From Catenibacillus scindens (GTDB lineage: Bacteria > Bacillota > Clostridia > Lachnospirales > Lachnospiraceae), in contig NZ_JACHFW010000001.1 in the NCBI RefSeq assembly GCF_014202115.1, forward strand, positions 496,001 to 560,000: a DNA stretch of 64,000 nt, given 5' to 3'. How positions within the stretch are numbered: the first letter of the stretch is position 1; every line of letters begins with the position of its first letter. Below are positions 17,978 through 25,950 of this stretch, one piece after another. The position numbers were made by a program, and so were the translations under genes. A model generated the notes under the pieces. The model was not told the origin of the DNA, ran no database searches, and saw only the letters and a program-made list of their open reading frames with translations.

Positions 17978-18229
17978 ATGGAAAAGCAGGTTGTTGTTGG
18001 CTCATCGAGTGGTACATACCCAAAGCCGATTTCGTTACTCGTACAGACAGCATCACGGTTCGACAGCAGTATCTACTTACAAAAAGGCAGCCAGACGATT
18101 AATGTCAAGAGCATCGTTGGTGTTCTGGGTATTTGTCTGAAAAGCGGAGATGAAATTACATTATATACTTCAGGAAGGGATGAGGAGAATGCCCTCAATC
18201 GTATTGAAGGTTTTCTTTCAAAGATGTAA
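17978..18229 (+). CDS. HPr-like protein without the active-site histidine (Crh-like)
   Basis: An 83-residue HPr fold. It aligns with Bacillus HPr along its length (LLVQTASRFDSSIYL, INVKSIVGVLGI). At the position of catalytic His15 it has Tyr14 (GTYPKPIS instead of GIHARPAT), so it cannot accept phosphate from PEP via enzyme I. The regulatory serine is kept as Ser45 in VKSIVGV. Bacillus Crh has the same logic (Gln15, Ser46-P) and works only as a CcpA corepressor; by analogy this may be a regulatory HPr. AGGAGG is seven bases before the ATG at 17978. The gene stands alone with its own terminator. Confidence 0.85.
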   Translation: MEKQVVVGSSSGTYPKPISLLVQTASRFDSSIYLQKGSQTINVKSIVGVLGICLKSGDEITLYTSGRDEENALNRIEGFLSKM

Positions 18230-18240
18230 CGTAATCCAAA

Positions 18241-18296
18241 AAAGGTTTTGACAGACGGATTTATTTGATCCAGTTCCTGTCAAAACCTTTTTGTTT
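18241..18296 (+). terminator. Intrinsic terminator of the HPr-like gene
   Basis: A perfect 14-bp stem (AAAGGTTTTGACAG at 18241-18254, CTGTCAAAACCTTT at 18277-18290) followed by TTGTTTTGTC. The A-run on the left makes it potentially active on both strands. Confidence 0.85.
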
Positions 18297-18427
18297 TGTC
18301 TTTTATATTTTTTTGTAACCGATCGGCCATCCGGCGCGGACTTCGCTTGCGCAGGTGTAAGCATGGCTTTGTGGCGCGCAAAATACCACTGATCCCATCA
18401 AATACTTTCAAAGGAGCGACAGCCGCT

Positions 18428-18925
18428 ATGATCAAGAAAAATTATGTTTCACTTATATCCGGTATTATGACCGTCCTGCTGATTCTTGCGTGCGCCGTCC
18501 TGGCTTTTGCCGGATACCGGGCGGGCATTTTTGATTCTGTGGACTCCCTCCGGGCCTTTATCGGAAGCGCAGGCTTGTGGGGACCGGTAATCTTCATGAT
18601 CATCCAGGCGCTCCAGGTCGTTATCCCCATGCTCCCCGGTTTTGTCACATGTATTGCCGGGGCACTGATCTTTGGCCCTGTGGCCGGTTTTATATACAGC
18701 TATATCGGCGTATGTATCGGATCCATAGCCGCTTTTTATCTAGCGCGAAGATACGGAACAACGCTGGTACAAAAGCTGATCAAAGAGGAAACCTATAATA
18801 AATATATTCGCTGGCTTGAAAAAGGAAAAAAATTTGTAACAATCATCCTTCTTGGGAAACCATTTGTCATTGCTCTCTACAGCATCGGCACCGCCCGTTT
18901 TTCCCAGATTCTGGATTTTTTATAA
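18428..18925 (+). CDS. TVP38/TMEM64 (SNARE-associated Golgi) family protein, apparently internally deleted
   Basis: A 165-residue membrane protein. The first ~125 residues are a good match to the DedA-like TVP38 family (ALQVVIPMLPGFVTCIAGALIFG, IGVCIGSIAAFYLARRYG). The usual following segment, with the F-x3-R and P-x2-P motifs and the GLT turn, is missing: WLEKGKK runs straight into FVTIILLGKPFVIALYS, which normally lies some 30-35 residues later. The frame stays open, so the deletion is in phase. Without the re-entrant core the protein may not function; an alternative is a short natural variant. GGAG lies rather far (13 bases) from the ATG. Confidence 0.6.
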   Translation: MIKKNYVSLISGIMTVLLILACAVLAFAGYRAGIFDSVDSLRAFIGSAGLWGPVIFMIIQALQVVIPMLPGFVTCIAGALIFGPVAGFIYSYIGVCIGSIAAFYLARRYGTTLVQKLIKEETYNKYIRWLEKGKKFVTIILLGKPFVIALYSIGTARFSQILDFL

Positions 18926-19005
18926 AATCATCCCATATCTACAAACATGGTGTTCATGCTGCAGGTCCGCCGGGAAATCCGACAGCCCCCTTTTTCATTT
19001 CGTTC

Positions 19006-19057
19006 TTGACATTTCACCGTTCTTGAGATATTATGATGATATCAAATTGATATCAAA
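19006..19057 (+). promoter_or_regulatory. Promoter and tandem operator-like boxes of the SPFH operon
   Basis: TTGACA (19006-19011), a 17-base spacer and TATTAT (19029-19034) form a near-consensus promoter. Directly after the -10 lie two copies of TGATATCAAA (19037-19046, 19048-19057) with an 11-bp period, i.e. on the same face of the helix and over the transcription start. Ribbon-helix-helix repressors bind such tandem boxes, and one is encoded by the second gene of the operon (inference). Confidence 0.65.
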
Positions 19058-19101
19058 ATAGTCAGCATAAAGCTGACTTGCAGATCAAAGGAGAGGATTT
19101 T

Positions 19102-20112
19102 ATGGAAGATCAATTTGTATCTAAAAAGGTGTATGAAGAAAAGAAGGCGCCGTCTGTCAATGGTTTTCTCATGCTGTTTGTAACCATTGTCATTATTGCG
19201 GCATCTGTGGCGGCCATCGTTGTAGGGAGTATGATGCTCTATAATGAGCAGACAGTCGCCGGAGGACTGCTCCTTGGAGCGGGAATCGTTGTTTTGTGTC
19301 TGTCCTGTTTTATTTTTCCCGGATTCAAAGTTCTTGGCCCCAACGAAGCTCTTGTTTTGACTTTGTTCGGTAACTACTACGGCACATTAAAAAGCGAAGG
19401 CTTCTATTATGTCAACCCATTTTGTACCGCAGTCAACCCCACAGTGTCTGTGTTTAGCTCCGGCCTTTCCCAGATTGCCAATACCGGCCGGGTCAGCACA
19501 GGCTCCACGGGAAGTACATTGAGCAAAAAAGTTTCCCTGAAGGCCATGACCCTGGACAACAACCAGCAGAAAGTCAACGATGAACTGGGTAATCCTATCA
19601 TTATCGGCACAGTTGTCATCTGGCAGGTTGTCAACCCGGTGAAAGCCGTGTTTAATGTGCAGAATTACAAAACTTTCCTGTCCATCCAGTGCGATTCTAT
19701 TGTGCGCAACACTGCCCGCTGCTACCCTTACGACACCTGTGAGAGCGGCGATGAAAAGTCCCTTCGCGGCAGCAGCCAGGAAGTCGCCGATATTATGAAG
19801 CAGGAGCTTCAGGAAAAGGTTTCCATTGCCGGCCTTAAAATTCTTGAAGTACGTATCGCCAATCTGTCCTATGCACCGGAGATCGCTTCAGCTATGCTCC
19901 AGCGGCAGCAGGCAGCGGCTATTATTGACGCCCGCCAGAAGATCGTTGATGGCGCCGTCAGCATGGTAGAAATGGCCTTGACAAAACTCAATGAAAATAA
20001 TATCGTGGAATTAGATGAAGAGCGCAAAGCTGCCATGGTCAGCAACCTCCTTGTTGTCCTGTGCGGCAACAAGGACGCCCAGCCCATTGTAAACAGCGGA
20101 AGCATCTATTAA
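19102..20112 (+). CDS. SPFH/Band 7 domain protein
   Basis: A 336-residue protein: two transmembrane helices near residues 17-78 ([20 protein letters not shown], then a second hydrophobic run to IFPGFKVL), then an SPFH/prohibitin domain starting [19 protein letters not shown] and containing [15 protein letters not shown], then a helical C-terminus ([20 protein letters not shown]). Bacterial SPFH proteins form membrane cages and organise microdomains or proteases. The ATG at 19102 has AAAGGAGAGG correctly spaced; an upstream TTG (19078) is unlikely. A ribbon-helix-helix gene follows 21 bases later. Confidence 0.88.
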   Translation: MEDQFVSKKVYEEKKAPSVNGFLMLFVTIVIIAASVAAIVVGSMMLYNEQTVAGGLLLGAGIVVLCLSCFIFPGFKVLGPNEALVLTLFGNYYGTLKSEGFYYVNPFCTAVNPTVSVFSSGLSQIANTGRVSTGSTGSTLSKKVSLKAMTLDNNQQKVNDELGNPIIIGTVVIWQVVNPVKAVFNVQNYKTFLSIQCDSIVRNTARCYPYDTCESGDEKSLRGSSQEVADIMKQELQEKVSIAGLKILEVRIANLSYAPEIASAMLQRQQAAAIIDARQKIVDGAVSMVEMALTKLNENNIVELDEERKAAMVSNLLVVLCGNKDAQPIVNSGSIY

Positions 20113-20133
20113 TCATGAAAGGCAGGGGAAGCT

Positions 20134-20319
20134 ATGGAAGAAAGAACACCTAAAGAAAAAGCTAAAAAACAGGTGCCTTTACGTCTGTCCGCTTCCCTTT
20201 ACGCGGATCTGGCGGCCTGGGCGGAAGACGAATTCCGCTCGGTCAACGGACAGATTGAATATTTACTCACAGAGTGTGTCAAATACCGTAAAAAGCACCC
20301 CAAAAAAGAGAATGTCTAA
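20134..20319 (+). CDS. Arc-type ribbon-helix-helix protein
   Basis: A 61-residue basic protein with the RHH pattern: beta strand [14 protein letters not shown] (about residues 13-26), helix A, then [18 protein letters not shown] as helix B. RHH proteins bind DNA as dimers, usually to tandem short repeats, and often repress their own operon. It directly follows the SPFH gene and is followed by a terminator, so the pair is bicistronic. GGGGAAG precedes the ATG. Its likely site is the tandem TGATATCAAA at the operon promoter. Confidence 0.82.
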   Translation: MEERTPKEKAKKQVPLRLSASLYADLAAWAEDEFRSVNGQIEYLLTECVKYRKKHPKKENV

Positions 20320-20344
20320 TGTACTTCGCTTGCTTTCAGCACAA

Positions 20345-20379
20345 GGGCGCCCGGAAATTTCCAGGCGCCCGCTTTTTTA
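20345..20379 (+). terminator. Intrinsic terminator of the SPFH-RHH operon
   Basis: Stem GGGCGCC/GGCGCCC (20345-20351, 20364-20370), extended by GG/CC after one mismatch, loop AAATTT, followed by GCTTTTTTAT. From here to 20502 I see no further feature. Confidence 0.85.
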
Positions 20380-20502
20380 TCAAAATACATTTCAGGTTCG
20401 GATATTCAAAAGATAGGACTGCGCCTCCCTGCTATCAGTCATATCCCTCGCTGCAAACAATGGGACATCAAGCTAGTAGCGCCCCTTGGCTCATTGCCCG
20501 CA

Positions 20503-21984
20503 TCAATAAAATCCTGACGGATTTTCAGACAGGTTAATCATAATATTTTTCATCTGGGTATAATGATCCAGGATCACTTTATGGGTCTCCCGACCGATAC
20601 CGGATTCCTTGTAGCCGCCAAAAGGCGCTCCCGCCGGAATGGAGTTATATGTATTCACCCACATACGGCCGGTCTCAATGCCGCGGCATACGCGGATGGC
20701 ACGGTTAATATCCCTTGTCCACACAGCGCCGCCGAGACCATACCGGCTATCGTTAGCCATGCGGATTACTTCATCTTCATCTTTAAACTTGATGACACAG
20801 GCTACCGGCCCAAAAATCTCCTCCTGGGCAACTTTCATATCATTGGTCACGTCCACCAGGAGTGTCGGCTTCATAAAGCATCCTTTGGCCAGCTCGCCTT
20901 CCGTGGCCCGTTCACCGCCGCAGGCCACTTTGGCCCCCTCAGATTTGGCCTCCTCGATCCATCCAAGAATCTTCTTTACCTGGCCCTCATTGATCTGAGC
21001 GCCCATCTGGGTATCGCTCTCCCATGGCATACCCACTTTCACTTTGTTAAAAGCCGCCACTGCGTCTTCGATAAAACGGTCGTAAATATCCTCATGGACA
21101 AATACTCTGGAGCCAGCGCAGCATACCTGTCCCTGATTGAACAAAATACCGAGCTGAAGCCCGTCCATGGCCATATCCCACTTGCAGTCCGGGAAGTAAA
21201 TGTTCGCTGATTTTCCGCCCAATTCCAGAGTGGAGGGGATCAGCTTATCCGCTGCCGCTCTGGCCACGTCCAGCCCCACCTCTGTAGATCCGGTAAATGC
21301 CAGCTTACGGAAGCCTTTATGTTCCAACATGTAATTTCCGGATTTTGAACCACTGCCGGTAATCACATTAAAGACTCCGGCGGGCAAAATATCCTGAATC
21401 AGCTCCGCAAAAACTAAAACACTCAGAGATGTGGTGCTAGACGGTTTAAATACAGTACAGCATCCCGCCGCCAGAACAGGCGCCAGCTTCCAGGCCGCCA
21501 TTAAAAATGGAAAATTCCACGGCACGATCTGTCCTACCACCCCGATAGGTTCTCTCAGAATCAAACTCAGCGTATTGTTATCCCGCATCGCGGCACTGCC
21601 CTCTTCCCCGCGGATCACACCTGCGAAATAACGAAAATGATCCGCCGCGTAAGGCACATCAATAGCCATTGTCTCACGAATCGGCTTGCCATTATCCAGA
21701 CTCTCCACCATAGCCAGCCGCTCCTTGTTGGCGTCGATTACATCAGCGATCTTCATAAGGATATCGGATCTCTCGCTGACAGTGGTATTCTTCCAGCTTA
21801 CAAATGCTTTCCAAGCGCTGTCCACCGCCCGGTCTACATCTTCTTTGGTCGCCTGAGGGCACTGGGCCAGAAATTCTCCATTTGCCGGACAATAAGACTT
21901 AAATGTCCCCTGATCAGAGGCATCACACCACTGCCCGTCGATAAACATCTTATAAGATTCATTAATATAGTTTCGAATTTCCAT
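20503..21984 (-). CDS. NAD(P)-dependent aldehyde dehydrogenase
   Basis: A 493-residue ALDH-superfamily enzyme that oxidises an aldehyde to the acid. Visible landmarks are VGQIVPWNFPFLMAAWKLAP near 150-170 (cofactor site), the general base E254 in LELGGKSANIYF, the nucleophile C288 in NQGQVCCAGSR, and the C-terminal GGYKESGIGRE. It most resembles the betaine/general aldehyde dehydrogenase branch; the substrate is not fixed by neighbours. It has its own strong promoter upstream and a short stem (AAAATCC/GGATTTT) over its last codons. Confidence 0.92.
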   Translation of the reverse strand: MEIRNYINESYKMFIDGQWCDASDQGTFKSYCPANGEFLAQCPQATKEDVDRAVDSAWKAFVSWKNTTVSERSDILMKIADVIDANKERLAMVESLDNGKPIRETMAIDVPYAADHFRYFAGVIRGEEGSAAMRDNNTLSLILREPIGVVGQIVPWNFPFLMAAWKLAPVLAAGCCTVFKPSSTTSLSVLVFAELIQDILPAGVFNVITGSGSKSGNYMLEHKGFRKLAFTGSTEVGLDVARAAADKLIPSTLELGGKSANIYFPDCKWDMAMDGLQLGILFNQGQVCCAGSRVFVHEDIYDRFIEDAVAAFNKVKVGMPWESDTQMGAQINEGQVKKILGWIEEAKSEGAKVACGGERATEGELAKGCFMKPTLLVDVTNDMKVAQEEIFGPVACVIKFKDEDEVIRMANDSRYGLGGAVWTRDINRAIRVCRGIETGRMWVNTYNSIPAGAPFGGYKESGIGRETHKVILDHYTQMKNIMINLSENPSGFY

Positions 21985-22016
21985 GTAAATTCCCCCTTTG
22001 AAACTTCTATGTAAAT

Positions 22017-22045
22017 ATCATAACATTCGCCAAAATATGTGTCAA
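22017..22045 (-). promoter_or_regulatory. Sigma-A promoter of the aldehyde dehydrogenase gene
   Basis: On the minus strand TTGACA (22045-22040), 17-base spacer, TATGAT (22022-22017). It is placed about 30-60 bases before the start codon. Confidence 0.85.
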
Positions 22046-22112
22046 CAATAGTTATTTTATTAACCTTTTAGCTGTTATTTATTGTTAATTATGATATATT
22101 TTCAGAAAATTC

Positions 22113-22137
22113 TATATATAAGCATTACTTATATATA
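22113..22137. repeat. Perfect AT-rich inverted repeat upstream of the aldehyde dehydrogenase promoter
   Basis: TATATATAAG and CTTATATATA (10-bp arms, loop CATTA). It lies ~70 bases upstream of the -35 box and could be an activator or repressor site, or simply a weak stem. Confidence 0.4.
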
Positions 22138-22164
22138 ATCGCAAAAAAACGCAAAAAGTCTCAA

Positions 22165-22233
22165 GGGGAATCCATAAGCCGGGCTAATCCACAGGGACAG
22201 ATGCTCCGCCATACAGGCTTCCAATTCTGCCCC
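22165..22233 (-). other. Structured GC-rich element, possibly the terminator of the prolyl-tRNA editing gene
   Basis: Nested pairing is visible: GGGG with CCCC at the ends, AAT with ATT, then AAGCC with GGCTT. On the minus strand it is followed by TTGAGACTTTTTGCG and another T-run, so it may terminate the upstream gene. I also noted a faint resemblance to a cobalamin riboswitch core on the plus strand, but the B12 box is absent. Confidence 0.35.
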
Positions 22234-22305
22234 TAGAAAAATATAATTTTAACAAAGTCATTTGAAAGAAAACGGGCAAAAAATTGCAAAAAAGGCCATT
22301 ATCGT

Positions 22306-22851
22306 CTACAGGTTAACAAAGGCCGGCGTATGACCTGTAAAGGGGAGCAATTTTTCCAGAATATCTTCGGCAGCGACTTTTATACTGGATGTATTGGCGC
22401 AGGGATGGCACACAATATATCCGGCGTCAACAACCTCCTGGTCAATAACGAGAGACACATGGTGTCCGGCGTCATTGATCAGTCCCATAACAGTCGCAGC
22501 TCCGGGATGAACGCCCAGATACCTGGCCATATATTCTTCCTCCGCAAAGGACAGACGGGCAATTCCAAGCTGATGGGACAGATCTTTTGTCTTAAACTTT
22601 TTCTCTCCCGGCATGAGCAGCAGATAAAATTTTGTTTTCTGACTGTTTCTTAAAAACAGATTTTTGCAGGCCGGCACGCCGAAAGCATCGTCAGCGCACT
22701 GGCAGTCTTCCATGGTCATCGCTGCCGGGTGGTCGATCCGCTCATAAAATATCCCCAGCTGTTCCAAAACGTCATAAGTTTTTATCTCTGCCTCGCTGCG
22801 CCCCTGGACATTTTCAGGGCGGCCATGGCATACAGTGATTGATTCGCTCAT
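22306..22851 (-). CDS. Prolyl-tRNA editing (YbaK/ProX-type) protein
   Basis: A 181-residue protein with the YbaK/aminoacyl-tRNA synthetase-associated fold: DHPAAMTMEDCQC near 40-52, the conserved catalytic-type Lys in CKNLFLRN near 65, GEKKFKTKDLSHQLG near 82-96, and the GVHPGAATVMGLIND stretch near 113-127. The last motif is typical of free-standing ProXp-type deacylases that clear mischarged (Ala-)tRNA-Pro. Length is normal. It is a single gene on the minus strand. Confidence 0.87.
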   Translation of the reverse strand: MSESITVCHGRPENVQGRSEAEIKTYDVLEQLGIFYERIDHPAAMTMEDCQCADDAFGVPACKNLFLRNSQKTKFYLLLMPGEKKFKTKDLSHQLGIARLSFAEEEYMARYLGVHPGAATVMGLINDAGHHVSLVIDQEVVDAGYIVCHPCANTSSIKVAAEDILEKLLPFTGHTPAFVNL

Positions 22852-23055
22852 AAATTCATTCCTCCAATGTAACAGTTCTGCCGCAACGCTGTGCCGCGGC
22901 TATGCGCTGACCCGCGGCTTACGCCGCTTCTTTGCCTCATTTTTCAAAGGCCACGGTGTAATTGTAGCAGTTTGCGGCAAAGACATCAACTGCCAACACT
23001 TAGAATAATCCCCCTTCCGGCAGCAAAACCTCTGACTAAAAATGTTTTTCTGACT

Positions 23056-23096
23056 AAAAAGCAGATACCCTATGTTTTGCAACACAGAGTATCTGC
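23056..23096 (-). terminator. Intrinsic terminator of solute-binding lipoprotein gene 1
   Basis: Stem GCAGATAC/GTATCTGC (23061-23068, 23089-23096) extended by imperfect inner pairing, followed on the minus strand by TTTTTAG. Confidence 0.8.
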
Positions 23097-23127
23097 ACAC
23101 ATACACATCCATTTAAAAATTTTATTA

Positions 23128-24789
23128 TTAATTTCCAGTAGCTTCCAGCCATGTATCCAGGGATTCCTGATACATACTTACAAGCTGGTCAATGCCGCCA
23201 ATCTCCAATTTATCAAGAAATTCCTGATAAGTCTCCTCAGTGGCCACACCGCTGGTAATCTGGGCGGTGTACTGTTCCATAGCGTTTGTTATAGCGCTGA
23301 CAGTGTCGGAAACAGCCGATGTGTCGGCAGAAAATCCAAGATAGGGGCTGTATGTCGCCTCCTCCATATACTGCTGACGAATCTCATTGGCATTCGGCTC
23401 CTGTCCATCCCATGGGTGAAGGAGGAAACCATTGGGGTTCAAAAAGTCAACCGCATGGTAAGCTGGGTTTTCGTTGCCTTCAATAAATCTGGCAACTCCG
23501 TCGTCCCCAACTTCATAATCCACGCCCTCAATACCCCAGGCGAAAAGGTTGGCGACACGGGTGTCAGTAAACATCAGTTCCAAAAATGTTGCCGCGGCTT
23601 CCGGCTCTCTGGCAGTTGTGGGGATCGCCCATGTAAACTTGGTGATACTGCCTGTGGAAATCGGCATATCAACAATTTTAACCCAGGTCATATCCATGCC
23701 GCAGCTTGTATTGACTGCAGCCTCATTGCCCAGCTCCACAGCATTGACATAAGAAAATGTAATGTTTGATTTGACAAGGGAAGCCCCCATCTCCTGTGTG
23801 GTCGCTGAATCCTTATACACATATCCTTTATCATACCAGCTTTTAATCAGCTCATAATTATTTCGGTACATATCTGTGGCGTATGTATTTACAACTGTGT
23901 TATTTCCATCCTCCACACAGACAGCAAACTGGGTATTTCCCAGATTATCCACAACTTTTGTGTCCGCGAAATTATCCGCATAGGCGACTGTGGCGCAGGA
24001 TGGAAGGACAGAACCATGACCGTCACACGCCGCTATGCCGGAAAGATATCCCCATTTTTCACTGTTCTTTACAGCTTCAAGAATCTCTTCAAACTCAGAA
24101 AAAGAAGTCAGGTTTTTCGCTTTGTCTACCATCCCCAAATCTTCCAGAACATCGGTACGCATTAAAATATCAATGGAGCCGGCATATCCTTTATAAAGAG
24201 GAAATCCATAGGTTACGCCATCGACCTGCAGGCCATTGACCAGATCTCCGACTGTGGCTTTCAGCGTCGGCGCATAAGTGTCCATAAGTTCTCCAACATC
24301 CAATAACTGGTGCTGGGATGCCATTGTACTAAAGGATGTAGGGCCACCTGGCAATGTGATCATCAGGTCAAGCTTCTCATTGGAAGATACCATCAAATTC
24401 GCCTGCTGCTCATAATTGCCTACTTCAATCATGTTCAATGTAACATGGGTATTGATCTCTGCTTCTGTGATCTCATTAATAGCGTCCTCCACAGCCTGAA
24501 GCCCGGAAGGTATGGACGTCATTGACGGATACAAAACAACAATCTCCGCCGTATCCTCCCAGGTTACATTATAGTCACCGGAAGCTGCAGTTTCACTGCC
24601 GCCCTCTGTCGCCGCGGCCTGACTGTCCTGGCCTCCGGCTTCTTCAGAAGCACTCGCCGGCGCATCAGTGGACGCAGCCGCCGTATCAACCTGTGACTGA
24701 TTACCGGAACTTTCATTGTTTCCGCAGGCTGCCATCGCCGTTCCCATAGCTAGTACAAGCGCCATAGCCATTAAACGTTTCATTCTCAT
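23128..24789 (-). CDS. Extracellular solute-binding lipoprotein, ABC sugar-type (DUF3502-like), orphan 1
   Basis: A 553-residue lipoprotein. The signal ends in a lipobox with acceptor Cys (MGTAMAACGNN), then an acidic Ser/Ala/Gly linker to ~80, then a type-1 extracellular solute-binding fold; the C-terminal part (GVDYEVGDDGVARFIEGNENP, given in part) is of the DUF3502 type linked to oligosaccharide uptake. No permease or ATPase gene is near, so it either serves a distant transporter or acts as a sensor. The ATG at 24789 is chosen for the AAGGGGG site and signal peptide. An RpiR-type regulator lies directly upstream. Confidence 0.87.
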   Translation of the reverse strand: MRMKRLMAMALVLAMGTAMAACGNNESSGNQSQVDTAAASTDAPASASEEAGGQDSQAAATEGGSETAASGDYNVTWEDTAEIVVLYPSMTSIPSGLQAVEDAINEITEAEINTHVTLNMIEVGNYEQQANLMVSSNEKLDLMITLPGGPTSFSTMASQHQLLDVGELMDTYAPTLKATVGDLVNGLQVDGVTYGFPLYKGYAGSIDILMRTDVLEDLGMVDKAKNLTSFSEFEEILEAVKNSEKWGYLSGIAACDGHGSVLPSCATVAYADNFADTKVVDNLGNTQFAVCVEDGNNTVVNTYATDMYRNNYELIKSWYDKGYVYKDSATTQEMGASLVKSNITFSYVNAVELGNEAAVNTSCGMDMTWVKIVDMPISTGSITKFTWAIPTTAREPEAAATFLELMFTDTRVANLFAWGIEGVDYEVGDDGVARFIEGNENPAYHAVDFLNPNGFLLHPWDGQEPNANEIRQQYMEEATYSPYLGFSADTSAVSDTVSAITNAMEQYTAQITSGVATEETYQEFLDKLEIGGIDQLVSMYQESLDTWLEATGN

Positions 24790-24861
24790 AGATAAACCCC
24801 CTTGTTGGTTTCTTTTATTCCCTTCCTGCAAAAGGTAAATATTTCGGAATGGAATAAAAAT

Positions 24862-24927
24862 ATTATACCACAGGGCTGTTTTTCCATAAGCTTCCCGATT
24901 GTCCCTCCAGATGTCAGAATCTGACAT
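24862..24927 (-). promoter_or_regulatory. Promoter and 17-bp palindrome upstream of solute-binding lipoprotein gene 1
   Basis: A TATAAT -10 hexamer (24867-24862, minus strand) precedes the lipoprotein gene. Further upstream lies ATGTCA-GAATC-TGACAT (24911-24927), a perfect 6-bp palindrome with 5-base centre. Its position next to the RpiR-family gene makes it a candidate operator (inference). Confidence 0.5.
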
Positions 24928-24936
24928 GTCGGCAAT

Positions 24937-25761
24937 CTATTTTGAAATATGAAAATGCCGATAAAGTATTGACAGATAATGAATTACCAGATCGTGTATC
25001 ATCATCGAGGAAATGGGAGAAGATCCGGGACCTGTATGAATAATTTCGTCACATTCTTCCCAATGCTTAAAATGTTTATTACAGGAGATTGCCGTTACAT
25101 GAACATTCATCTTCTTTAACTCAGGGATAGCCAAACACATATTTTCCGTGCGATATGTCCCGTCGAGAAAAAGAAGGACAAGACTCTTTTCCGGAAGCCC
25201 GGCCTTAAAGCGCTCGATCAGAGCGTCCGATGGCGCCTCCATTGTCACACACTTTCCCGCGAATGCCAAATCTCCCTGGAGGGCAAAACGTATCGTTGAA
25301 TAAAAAAGATCCACCATATAAATATTCTCCGCCTGATCCAAACTTTCCACAGCCTGACGGCAAACTTCCGGGTCCATTAGCTTTTCCAATTTTTCAAAAT
25401 CCTGATAGACAAATTCCTTATATAGATCAAAAAAATTATCCGGCGTAAAGTATTCTGCAATAGGCGTTGAACCCATATATAAATATTTTTTCAGGGAACT
25501 GCTGAGACGAAGTTTAAAATCAGTAAAAGACCTATATCCTATTTCCTTACAGAATCTTAAATAGGACGATACAGATACGCCGCATTCCCCGGCAATTTCT
25601 TCCACCGACATTTCCGGAATCCGGGATACATTTTTAAGGGTCATCTGGGCAATCCGCTTATTAATATCCGATTCGCCTAAAAATGTATAACAACCCACAA
25701 GGACCGCAACCACATTTTCCGCGTTTCGATTATAATTTTTTGATATTCCCTCAGTTTTCAT
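24937..25761 (-). CDS. MurR/RpiR family transcriptional regulator
   Basis: A 274-residue regulator: N-terminal HTH_6 domain (MSVEEIAGECGVSVSSYLRFC near 65-85, typical recognition helix) and a C-terminal SIS sugar-phosphate-binding domain (IYMVDLFYSTIRFALQGDLAF, then KSLVLLFLDGTYRT, MIHDLVIHYLSILYRHF, each given in part). RpiR proteins sense phosphosugars. The ATG at 25761 has AGGAAG upstream. It precedes the solute-binding lipoprotein gene by 148 bases on the same strand and probably regulates it. Confidence 0.85.
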   Translation of the reverse strand: MKTEGISKNYNRNAENVVAVLVGCYTFLGESDINKRIAQMTLKNVSRIPEMSVEEIAGECGVSVSSYLRFCKEIGYRSFTDFKLRLSSSLKKYLYMGSTPIAEYFTPDNFFDLYKEFVYQDFEKLEKLMDPEVCRQAVESLDQAENIYMVDLFYSTIRFALQGDLAFAGKCVTMEAPSDALIERFKAGLPEKSLVLLFLDGTYRTENMCLAIPELKKMNVHVTAISCNKHFKHWEECDEIIHTGPGSSPISSMMIHDLVIHYLSILYRHFHISK

Positions 25762-25796
25762 CACTATCTTCCTGTTCTTAGCATCAATGATTTTCC

Positions 25797-25840
25797 GTGA
25801 CGGTTCAGCCATCTGAGCTGGTGCGGGCTGAAATGTTACA
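25797..25840. repeat. Dispersed hairpin repeat, variant copy
   Basis: Starts GTGACGGTTCAGCCATC and ends GCGGGCTGAAATGTTAC; same plan as the copies at 32943 and 41120 but diverged. It lies in the leader region of the RpiR-type gene. Confidence 0.5.
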
Positions 25841-25884
25841 ATTCTCCTGATATATATTAACAAAAAGATGCCCCGATTTCAAGA

Positions 25885-25924
25885 AACCCACAAAAACAAC
25901 AACTGCCCGCCAACAGGCGGGCAG
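25885..25924 (-). terminator. Intrinsic terminator of clpB
   Basis: Stem CTGCCCGCC/GGCGGGCAG (25903-25911, 25916-25924), loop AACA, followed on the minus strand by TTGTTGTTTTTG. Confidence 0.85.
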
Positions 25925-25950
25925 CACATATATCAATTATAAATCATTTG

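Noticed and set aside
22165-22233. Cobalamin riboswitch on the plus strand
   Set aside because: Some blocks (GGGGAATCC, AATCC, CCGCC) recall the core, but the B12 box is absent and no plus-strand gene follows.
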